Assembly: GCA_021829015.1 (NCBI GenBank)
Contig: JAJZOJ010000021.1
Coordinates: forward strand, 1 to 6,621
Length of the DNA: 6,621 nucleotides
Reading direction: 5' to 3'
Source of the DNA: Microcaldota archaeon
GTDB lineage: Archaea; Micrarchaeota; Micrarchaeia; Micrarchaeales; Micrarchaeaceae
Below the pieces are notes generated by a model. The model had not been told where the DNA came from. It did no database searches and saw only the letters and a program-made list of their open reading frames with translations. Each line of letters opens with the position of its first letter. Position 1 is the first letter of the stretch. Positions 1-4,954 of the stretch are shown here, in pieces. The translations under genes and the position numbers were made by a program.

Positions 1-1
1 A

Positions 2-844
2 CAACGGGACGGCTGCACGATATACGGAGACCACATATACTGCGTCGGTACTCTGGACAACATGTCAAATTCCTCATCATACTTCGCCACTGTCTCCAGC
101 TCCGGAATAAGCAATTGGAGCGAGACCACAAGCTACCCTACAGGTATGTACTTCGGCAGCTGCTCGGCCTATAACGGATACATCTACTGCATAGGCGGCG
201 GGGATTACAACGCCTCCTACCGTTCATACTACGCGCCCATATCAGATACCGGAATAGGCCAATGGAAGCCGACAACGAACTATCCCTCCGGGTTCTACAA
301 TGCGGGATGCCAGATATACAACGGGTACATCTACTGTGTAGGGAACGATTACGTCTCCCCGGGCAACCTCATATCGATAAACACCACGCAATACGTTTAT
401 TATGCTCCCGTATCCACTGGTGGAATAGGCGACTGGTCGCTAACCAGCAATTCCTCGGCGGGGAAGGGCATGTATCCAGTGCCTTTAGCTGGAGAGGGTT
501 GCAACATTTACAATAGCACGATATACTGCGTAGGCAACCTTTACAACTTTACCAATGCGTCTACATCGTCATACTATGCTCACATACTCGGCAACGGGGC
601 GGTCGGCACATGGATCCCGACAACCAGCTACCCGACCGCACTGGCCCTCTCCGGGTGCTCAGTATCCAACGGATACATATTCTGCGTTGGGACATTCTAC
701 GGCAACGACACCAGCGCATCGTACTACGCTCCCATATCCAGCCAGGGCATAGGGCAATGGAATGAGACATACAGCTACCCCACCCCGATGTACTACGCAT
801 CCTGCTCAGTGCCTGGCGAAAGCGGGGGCCTGTACTCAGGTTAG
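2..844 (+). CDS. Kelch-like repeat surface protein, 5' truncated
   Basis: The reading frame is open from the first bases of the window, so the gene starts upstream; the Met at 62 lies inside a repeat and is not the start. The protein is built of tandem units whose first cysteine codons are at 14, 161, 308, 500, 656 and 803, giving periods of 49, 49, 64, 52 and 49 residues. Each unit reads roughly GC-x-IYNGYIYCVG, then YYAPIS, GIGxW, TTxYP. The Tyr/Gly strand and the spaced Trp resemble kelch beta-propeller blades, with a Cys-x8-Cys pair added. At least nine N-x-S/T sequons (for example NSS, NAS, NTT, NFT, NDT) and the paired cysteines suggest an exported, glycosylated, disulfide-stabilised protein on the cell surface. 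The signal peptide and any anchor would be outside the window. The last unit stops soon after its first cysteine. Exact ligand or partner is unknown. Confidence 0.85.
   Translation, partial: QRDGCTIYGDHIYCVGTLDNMSNSSSYFATVSSSGISNWSETTSYPTGMYFGSCSAYNGYIYCIGGGDYNASYRSYYAPISDTGIGQWKPTTNYPSGFYNAGCQIYNGYIYCVGNDYVSPGNLISINTTQYVYYAPVSTGGIGDWSLTSNSSAGKGMYPVPLAGEGCNIYNSTIYCVGNLYNFTNASTSSYYAHILGNGAVGTWIPTTSYPTALALSGCSVSNGYIFCVGTFYGNDTSASYYAPISSQGIGQWNETYSYPTPMYYASCSVPGESGGLYSG
161..802 (+). repeat. Four complete Cys-paired kelch-like protein repeats
   Basis: Complete coding repeats start at cysteine codons 161, 308, 500 and 656, with partial units before and after. The conserved core is Cys, two residues, YNGYIYC, then VG or IGG. 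The third and fourth units vary this core to YNSTIYC and SNGYIFC. The unit starting at 308 is the longest (64 residues) because of extra linker residues both after its cysteine pair and near its end. At the DNA level the copies have diverged and are not perfect direct repeats, which argues for old duplication and selection on the protein. Confidence 0.8.
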
Positions 845-861
845 CGGTTGGCTACAATAGG

Positions 862-870
862 GATAAATAG
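862..870 (+). promoter_or_regulatory. TATA box for the dehydrogenase operon
   Basis: GATAAATAG lies in the gap after the kelch gene. With usual archaeal geometry (box centre about 26 bases before the start of transcription) RNA would begin near 892, giving a leader of about 19 bases before ATG 911. The box falls inside the reading frame that would follow a TTG start at 848, which argues against that start. Confidence 0.6.
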
Positions 871-910
871 TTTCAGAGACAATCCACATGTCCTCGTTTT
901 GGTGAAGCTC

Positions 911-2533
911 ATGAAAAATAAATTTGTCAACGAGTCAACTTACAAAGGGTTCCTTGAATCGAACAGGGAGGGCGAATTCGATGCAAAATTCGACGAGGCG
1001 GTGACAGCTGCTCTCAACTCGTTCGGCAAGGCGCACCCAATGTACATTGGCGGCAAGCCGGAATACGCCAAGGAGCTCATAGAGGAGAAGTCGCCGATAG
1101 ACTCAAGGACCATAGGCACATTCCAGAAAGGCGACGAAACGCATGCAAGGCTAGCGGTTACCGCAGCAAGCAATGCATTTGCCGCATGGTCTGGAACGGA
1201 TTACAGGGAGCGCGCTGCGATTTTCAGGAAGGCGGCGAAGCTTTTGTCGGAAAGGAAATTCATGATGGCTGCGATCCTCAGCTACGAGAACGGAAAGTCT
1301 AGGTACGAGTCAGTGGGCGAGGTGGACGAGGCGATAGACTTCATGAGGTATTATGCCGATGACATCGAGTCAAACAGGGGCTACATAAGGAAGAATTCGA
1401 TAGAGCCGAGCGGCAAGCTCGCGGAGCTCGGCTTCCAGGGCGCGCCGTCGCCAGGCGAGAAAATAAAGATACCGTTGAAGCCCTATGGCGTATTCGGGGT
1501 GATAGCACCGTTCAATTTCCCTGTGTCCATATCGATAGGGATGAGCACCGGCGCGCTCATAACAGGAAATACCGTGGTATTCAAGCCCTCGTCAACGGAC
1601 AACATGACTATGCTTACCGGTCTTAAGATATGGGAGCTGTTCAGGGATGCTGGATTGCCTCCAGGAGTATTCAACTACATAACAGGGCCGGGGGGAATCG
1701 TGGGACGCGAGCTGGTGTCGAATGACGGCGTATCCGGGATAGCCTTCACAGGATCGAAGTCAACCGGGCTGGGGATGATGGCGGAGTGCTTCGGCTCAGG
1801 GAAGCAGAAGGCATTCGTCGTGGAAATGGGCGGCAAGAATCCCGCGATAATAACGAAGTATGCAGACCTCGACATGGCGGTATCCGGGGTCGCAAGCGCA
1901 GCCTTCGGCTTCTGCGGGCAGAAGTGCAGCGCCCTGTCAAGGGTATATGTGCACAAGGCGGTAAAGGAGCAGTTCATAGGCAAGCTGATAGACAAGGTGC
2001 GCGAATTCAAGATAGGCAACCCGTTGGACAAGGATGTATACATGGGCCCGTTGATAAGCCAGAGCGCGTACAAGAGATTCGAGAGCGTGGTCGCATCCGC
2101 AAGGACGAACGCCCGCATACTCTATGGCGGTAACCGCGTAAGGAACGGCCTTGCCGACAATTACTACGTCGAGCCCACTATAATAGAGATAAAGCACGAC
2201 AACGAGCTTGCCAGGCGCGAGCTCTTCCTGCCGGTGCTTACGATAGAGGAATTTACCGACCTCGACAATGCGATAGACATGGCCAATGACACTGAGTACG
2301 GCCTCACCGCGGGGTTCTACAGCAAAAACGCCAAGGAGATAAAGAGGTTCACGAACGGGATACTCGCAGGCGTGGTCTATGTGAACAGAGGCATAAGCGC
2401 AACAACCGGAGCTATAGTCGGCATGCACACCTTCGTCGGCTGGAAGGGAAGCGGCCTGACAGGAAAGGGGAGCGGGAGCAGGTTCTATCTGCAGCAGTTC
2501 ATGAGGGAGCAGAGCATATCTGTAACTAAGTAG
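911..2533 (+). CDS. 1-pyrroline-5-carboxylate dehydrogenase-type aldehyde dehydrogenase
   Basis: This is a 540-residue NAD(P)-dependent aldehyde dehydrogenase. The best subfamily fit is L-glutamate-gamma-semialdehyde (P5C) dehydrogenase, which makes glutamate in proline or arginine breakdown. ALDH hallmarks are visible: APFNFPV with the oxyanion Asn202, FTGSKSTG in the cofactor-binding region, VEMGGKNP with the general base Glu305, and GFCGQKCSALSR with the catalytic Cys339. The C-terminal GWKGSG (510-515) followed by QQFMREQS is typical of P5CDHs. Length matches the family. I chose ATG 911 because GGTGA sits five bases before it and a TATA box at 862-870 predicts transcription near 892; a longer in-frame version from TTG 848 would place the promoter inside the coding region. 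The DUF192 gene follows after 8 bases. No proline dehydrogenase is in the window, so the aldehyde substrate is inferred from sequence class only. Confidence 0.9.
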   Translation: MKNKFVNESTYKGFLESNREGEFDAKFDEAVTAALNSFGKAHPMYIGGKPEYAKELIEEKSPIDSRTIGTFQKGDETHARLAVTAASNAFAAWSGTDYRERAAIFRKAAKLLSERKFMMAAILSYENGKSRYESVGEVDEAIDFMRYYADDIESNRGYIRKNSIEPSGKLAELGFQGAPSPGEKIKIPLKPYGVFGVIAPFNFPVSISIGMSTGALITGNTVVFKPSSTDNMTMLTGLKIWELFRDAGLPPGVFNYITGPGGIVGRELVSNDGVSGIAFTGSKSTGLGMMAECFGSGKQKAFVVEMGGKNPAIITKYADLDMAVSGVASAAFGFCGQKCSALSRVYVHKAVKEQFIGKLIDKVREFKIGNPLDKDVYMGPLISQSAYKRFESVVASARTNARILYGGNRVRNGLADNYYVEPTIIEIKHDNELARRELFLPVLTIEEFTDLDNAIDMANDTEYGLTAGFYSKNAKEIKRFTNGILAGVVYVNRGISATTGAIVGMHTFVGWKGSGLTGKGSGSRFYLQQFMREQSISVTK

Positions 2534-2541
2534 GTGCGCAT

Positions 2542-2973
2542 ATGCTGAGGACGCTTTCGGCAATGCAGCGGTATTCCGTTTCCAGTGTCGAGATCAACGG
2601 CGTGCGCCTCAAGGCTTACATGGCCGACAGCGGCATAAAGAAGATGCTCGGGCTCATGTTCTGGAAAAGAATAGGCAAGGGGGAGTGCATGCTATTCACC
2701 TTCGGCGGCATGCAGCGCCCAGGCATATGGATGCGCAACATGCTCATGAGCATAGACGTCATATGGCTGGACCGCAGGCTGAAAGTTGTGGATTATGCCG
2801 AGGCGTTGCATCCTTGCAGGTCCATATGGAACTGCAGGACATATTACCCCAAATCAGATTCCATGTACGTCATAGAGGCGGCCGAGGGATTCGTGAGATC
2901 AAATAAGATAAGGGCTGGCTCAACCGCAAGGCTAGGCATTGCAAATGCGCGCAAGGCTGCGCCTCGCATCTGA
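2542..2973 (+). CDS. DUF192 family protein
   Basis: The 143-residue protein carries the DUF192 core in order: GLMF (37-40), GECMLFTF (47-54), the signature IWMRNM (62-67), IDVIWLD (71-77), a central strand KVVDYAEAL, and YVIEAAEGF (109-117) before the closing RAGSTARL. DUF192 proteins are small beta-rich proteins of unclear biochemical role, often exported. This one shows no hydrophobic leader, so a cytoplasmic location is more likely. AGGTG at 2532-2536 supports ATG 2542 over the next in-frame Met at 2563, and it overlaps the end of the dehydrogenase gene, so the two are probably co-transcribed and perhaps translationally coupled. The basic C-terminal tail beyond the domain is not recognised. 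Family assignment is secure; function is not. Confidence 0.88.
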   Translation: MLRTLSAMQRYSVSSVEINGVRLKAYMADSGIKKMLGLMFWKRIGKGECMLFTFGGMQRPGIWMRNMLMSIDVIWLDRRLKVVDYAEALHPCRSIWNCRTYYPKSDSMYVIEAAEGFVRSNKIRAGSTARLGIANARKAAPRI

Positions 2974-2993
2974 AAATCATAAAGAAAAAGATC

Positions 2994-3026
2994 AAAAAAC
3001 GCCCGATCCACAAAGCGTGGACGGGC
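2994..3026 (-). terminator. Hairpin plus T-tract terminator for the minus-strand gene
   Basis: Left arm GCCCGATCCAC (3001-3011) and right arm GTGGACGGGC (3017-3026) form a 10-bp GC-rich stem with one bulged A and a five-base loop. Read on the minus strand, the stem is followed by GTTTTTTG and then further T-rich sequence (complement of 2981-2999), which is the layout of an intrinsic terminator. It lies about 19 bases after the minus gene's stop codon. On the plus strand it could also act as a barrier between the two convergent genes, but the T-tract then precedes the stem as A residues. Confidence 0.65.
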
Positions 3027-3044
3027 AAAGCCTTGGAGGAAGAA

Positions 3045-3269
3045 TTATCTCCTTCCCCTCCTGTTCATCTTCGCCCTGGCGACATAGCCGCTCTTGTCGA
3101 TGAAATATAGGAATCCCTTATCTCTCTTTATTCGCTCGCTCCCTATCTTCGCCTTCCTTCCCCTTGAGTTCGTCTTCATAGGTGTCCTCCATACGAAGCC
3201 GTCCTTGCCAAGGTAATAAAGGTATCCATCTTCTCTCGACAGCTTTTCAGAGCCAATTCTTTCTGCCAT
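3045..3269 (-). CDS. Small basic two-repeat protein, family unnamed
   Basis: This 74-residue, strongly basic protein consists of two copies of one unit. Copy 1 (residues 5-38) begins IGSEKLSREDGYLYYLGKDG and copy 2 (42-73) begins IGSERIKRDKGFLYFIDKSG; both end in R-[RG]-G-R-like tails, and the glycines at 15/52 and 24/61 repeat at 37 residues. The alternating aromatic and charged residues suggest paired beta-hairpins. The basic character fits nucleic-acid or ribosome binding, which is inference. I recall similar short conserved proteins in archaeal genomes but cannot name a family. I placed the start at ATG 3269: GGTGA (3279-3275) precedes it by five bases, whereas the upstream GTG at 3278 is part of that ribosome-binding site. 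Its TATA box is at 3309-3301 and its terminator follows the stop. Confidence 0.8.
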   Translation of the reverse strand: MAERIGSEKLSREDGYLYYLGKDGFVWRTPMKTNSRGRKAKIGSERIKRDKGFLYFIDKSGYVARAKMNRRGRR

Positions 3270-3300
3270 CAAACTCACCGTCTAGATAACACATGGCACC

Positions 3301-3309
3301 TTTAAATAA
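3301..3309 (-). promoter_or_regulatory. TATA box for the minus-strand small gene
   Basis: On the minus strand this reads TTATTTAAA. Its position predicts transcription from about 3278, leaving a leader of about 9 bases that carries the GGTGA ribosome-binding site before ATG 3269. Confidence 0.6.
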
Positions 3310-3335
3310 CTATCGTCGATTTACCGTCAGTATTT

Positions 3336-3349
3336 ATTAGCATGCTAAT
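3336..3349. promoter_or_regulatory. Perfect 14-bp palindrome, candidate operator
   Basis: ATTAGCATGCTAAT reads identically on both strands. It sits between the two divergent promoters, about 27 bp upstream of the minus TATA box and about 40 bp upstream of the plus one. That is a place where a dimeric helix-turn-helix regulator could act on one or both genes. No regulator gene is visible in the window. A 14-bp perfect palindrome at a given place is rare by chance (1 in 4^7), but the region is AT-rich and many places were inspected. Confidence 0.4.
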
Positions 3350-3389
3350 CCATAAAGATGGAAGCGAGCAGCGGAAATCAAGCCTAAAC

Positions 3390-3396
3390 TATAAAG
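3390..3396 (+). promoter_or_regulatory. TATA box for the PAC2-tRNA unit
   Basis: TATAAAG centred near 3393 predicts transcription from about 3419. The first bases of the RNA would then be GTGA (3419-3422), four bases before ATG 3427. The centre-to-ATG distance of 34 bases equals that of the promoter before 4955. Confidence 0.6.
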
Positions 3397-3426
3397 CTTT
3401 TCCCGTAATGATTAATACGTGAGTCA

Positions 3427-4170
3427 ATGATAAGCATAAAACTGTTCGGCAAGACAGACCTTAAGGATTATACTCTAATAGAGGGATTCCCAGGCGTGGG
3501 CCTCGTGGGCCCGATGGCAATAAGCTACATAGTCGACAAGCTTAAGATGGATTACATAGGGTACGTGGAGAGCGAATCGTTCCCTCCGCTGGTCTCGGTG
3601 CATGGAAGCACCCCAATGCCCCCTATAAGAATATACGCCTCAAAGGAGAACAAGCTGGTTGCGATATTCGCGGAATTCGCGGTAACAATGGAGCTGGTCT
3701 ATCCGCTGAGCGACGCGATATACAATTTCGCTAAGGAAAACGGACTTTCCTCCATATACTCCATAGGCGGAATGCCACTGCCTCAGCAGGGCCCTGATGC
3801 GAATGCGCCATTCGCGATAGCATCCACCCCTGCGGCGCTCAAGGAGGCGAAGGATGCTGGGCTCAAGCCGGTAGAGGAAGGGGTATCCACTGGAGTAAGC
3901 GCGATGCTGCTGCTCAAGTCCGCAAACGAGAAGGGCAAGGACATAAACATAATGGTGCCGGTGCAGCAGAACATAATAGACCCGTCTACCGCCGTAATAG
4001 CCATACAGAGCCTCAACAAGCTGATGAAGCTCAACATAGACATAACGGAGCTCGACAAGGAGGCGAAGATGGTCCAGGCGAAGATAAAGGAGATCATCAA
4101 CAAGCACAGGGAGACGCACGAGGGCTACAAGAAGACTGTTGACAGCACCGGCCCGTCGATGTACGCTTAA
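3427..4170 (+). CDS. PAC2-family proteasome assembly chaperone (PbaA/PbaB type)
   Basis: The 247-residue protein opens with the PAC2-family signature EGFPGVGLVG (19-28), followed by AISYIVDKL, ESFPPL (50-55) and a second half with SIGGMPLP (112-119) and EGVSTGVSAMLL (151-162). Archaeal members (PbaA/PbaB) are soluble homo-oligomers that bind the alpha-ring of the 20S proteasome and aid its assembly or gating. The C-terminal region from about 205 is charged and helical, and the chain ends SMYA. Its last three residues, Met-Tyr-Ala, fit the hydrophobic-Tyr-X (HbYX) tail used by PbaB and proteasomal ATPases to dock in alpha-subunit pockets. ATG 3427 has a GTGA four bases upstream and a TATA box at 3390-3396. 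A tRNA-Leu gene starts three bases after the stop. Length is normal for the family. Confidence 0.88.
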   Translation: MISIKLFGKTDLKDYTLIEGFPGVGLVGPMAISYIVDKLKMDYIGYVESESFPPLVSVHGSTPMPPIRIYASKENKLVAIFAEFAVTMELVYPLSDAIYNFAKENGLSSIYSIGGMPLPQQGPDANAPFAIASTPAALKEAKDAGLKPVEEGVSTGVSAMLLLKSANEKGKDINIMVPVQQNIIDPSTAVIAIQSLNKLMKLNIDITELDKEAKMVQAKIKEIINKHRETHEGYKKTVDSTGPSMYA

Positions 4171-4173
4171 ACT

Positions 4174-4278
4174 GCAGGGGTTGCGGAGTCTGGTTTGGCG
4201 GCATAGCCACGGAAAATCGCGCAGGACTTAAGATCCTGTGGCCTAGCGCCTTCGTGAGTTCAAATCTCACCCCCTGCA
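4174..4278 (+). tRNA. tRNA-Leu (anticodon UAA) with enlarged D-loop
   Basis: The acceptor stem pairs GCAGGGG (4174-4180) with CCCCTGC (4271-4277), with A4278 as discriminator and no encoded CCA. The D-stem is GCG (4183-4185) with CGC (4218-4220). The anticodon stem CAGGA/TCCTG encloses CTTAAGA, so the anticodon is TAA (4229-4231). A long variable arm (4239-4253, GGC/GCC stem) is as expected for class II leucine tRNA, and the T-arm is GTGAG-TTCAAAT-CTCAC. The loop between the D-stem strands is 32 bases where about 13 is usual, an excess near 19. No TATA box precedes it: the upstream sequence is the GC-rich end of the PAC2 gene, so it is probably cut from a shared transcript. Confidence 0.9.
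4195..4213 (+). other. Candidate intron in the tRNA-Leu D-loop
   Basis: After the conserved CTGGT (G18-G19), about 19 extra bases appear before AAAT and the closing D-stem strand. They hold GGC/GCC complementarity (4197-4199 or 4200-4202 with 4206-4208). TGGT (4191-4194) can pair with GCCA (4206-4209), leaving CGG (4210-4212) as a three-base bulge. This resembles a relaxed bulge-helix-loop splice site for the archaeal tRNA endonuclease. I could not draw a canonical bulge-helix-bulge, so exact borders (excision of 15-19 bases) are uncertain. It might instead be a retained D-loop extension. Confidence 0.4.
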
Positions 4279-4293
4279 CAGCATCATACCCAG

Positions 4294-4308
4294 CGCCAGC
4301 ATTTGGCG
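4294..4308 (+). terminator. Weak hairpin after tRNA-Leu
   Basis: CGCCA (4294-4298) pairs with TGGCG (4304-4308) around a five-base loop, 16 bases past the tRNA. No T-tract follows, so it is only a weak candidate for a processing or termination element between the tRNA and the next promoter. Confidence 0.25.
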
Positions 4309-4332
4309 TCATTCGACGTGTAGACGGCAACG

Positions 4333-4341
4333 TTTATATAT
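4333..4341 (+). promoter_or_regulatory. TATA box before the first alpha-repeat gene
   Basis: TTTATATAT is part of the string CAACGTTTATATAT (4328-4341), which recurs exactly at 4912-4925. Expected transcription start is near 4363, which leaves a leader of about 48 bases before ATG 4411. That is longer than for the other promoters in the window. Confidence 0.6.
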
Positions 4342-4410
4342 TAGCCCGGACAGCAAAATAAGCGGCGCAGGCAATAGCAATTTTACGCTTATGTTTGCGC
4401 ATGTGATAAA

Positions 4411-4878
4411 ATGAACAAATTATTCGGCAAAGCAATCGCGCGCCTTGACGGCACAACTAGGCAGCTCAGGCAGGCGCAGGACGTCAATACGCCAGACTCT
4501 ACCCTTCTTGGACTTGTCAGGGCTTCGGCAGACGACAGGAAGGCGGAAGTTCTGCTCGCCATAGCAAGAAACGGCAATTCCAGCTCAAAGACACTGGATG
4601 CCGCATCCGATGCCGCGATGATGACAGGGCAGTATGGCATCCTGAAAGAGCTGATAAACCACAAGAACATCAGCGCAGGGACTCTCGACAAGATGCACAG
4701 CCGCATGAGGGACATATCCACGGAGCTGTTCGATTCCAGGGACCAGCTGTCTTTCATAGAGCAGATTAGCGAGCTCGGAAGCATGATAGAGGAAAGGCGC
4801 GATGAGCTCGAAAAGCGCAATAAGGCGCTGGTGGCAAGGCATGCCAATATGGTCGAGCAGATGAGGCTCCGGACGTAG
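4411..4878 (+). CDS. Alpha-helical LRV-like repeat protein, unrecognised
   Basis: I do not recognise this 155-residue protein as a named family. It is predicted to be all-helical, soluble and charged. Three degenerate units can be aligned: residues 19-36 (LRQAQDVNTPDSTLLGLV), 48-66 (LLAIARNGNSSSKTLDAAS) and 78-96 (LKELINHKNISAGTLDKM). The pattern, leucines then N-x-N-[ST] then a Leu-Asp helix, recalls the leucine-rich-repeat-variant type of short alpha repeat. Residues about 105-150 look like a coiled coil (EQISELGSMIEERRDELEKR). Such proteins usually serve as binding scaffolds. GTGAT at 4403-4407 with a three-base spacer supports ATG 4411; a seven-codon ORF (4391-4414) overlaps the start. 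The protein at 5619 shares the repeat signature. Coding reality is supported by the promoter, ribosome-binding site and neighbour similarity. Confidence 0.75.
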   Translation: MNKLFGKAIARLDGTTRQLRQAQDVNTPDSTLLGLVRASADDRKAEVLLAIARNGNSSSKTLDAASDAAMMTGQYGILKELINHKNISAGTLDKMHSRMRDISTELFDSRDQLSFIEQISELGSMIEERRDELEKRNKALVARHANMVEQMRLRT

Positions 4879-4916
4879 TATTCGAAAGTACGACAACCGA
4901 CGGTGCCAAATCAACG

Positions 4917-4925
4917 TTTATATAT
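4917..4925 (+). promoter_or_regulatory. TATA box before the membrane-protein pair
   Basis: TTTATATAT lies within the second copy of CAACGTTTATATAT (4912-4925). The predicted start of transcription near 4947 coincides with GTGAT (4947-4951), giving an 8-base leader before ATG 4955. The spacing to ATG matches that of the PAC2 promoter. Confidence 0.65.
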
Positions 4926-4954
4926 CTCGTACGACGCGTCTATACCGTGATAAT

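Noticed and set aside
2..844. Possible CRISPR or DNA-level tandem repeat array
   Set aside because: The periodicity is at protein level with diverged codons and variable unit length (49-64 residues); there are no constant direct repeats with spacers.
1675..2563. Long minus-strand open frames (147 and 208 residues) opposite the dehydrogenase gene
   Set aside because: They lie entirely or mostly antisense to a well-supported family member, have no promoter or ribosome-binding site, and their translations show no family motifs. They arise from the codon bias of the plus-strand gene.
3358..3387. Nine-codon ORF in the divergent region, with TATA-like TATTTATT upstream
   Set aside because: Too short to support as a gene. 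It lies upstream of the PAC2 TATA box, so it would not be in that transcript.
3640..4119. Minus-strand open frame of 159 residues opposite PAC2
   Set aside because: Its composition (many Leu, Tyr, Val and Arg) is the reverse complement of AAG/ATA/GAG-rich codons in PAC2. There is no start signal.
4174..4278. Reading the tRNA as a degenerate pseudogene because of the long D-loop
   Set aside because: Acceptor, D, anticodon, variable and T arms all pair without mismatches and the discriminator is A as expected for leucine, so decay is unlikely.
4389..4847. Minus-strand open frame of 152 residues opposite the first alpha-repeat gene
   Set aside because: Ser/Leu-rich shadow with no upstream signal. 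The plus-strand frame has a TATA box, GTGAT site and repeat similarity to a neighbour.
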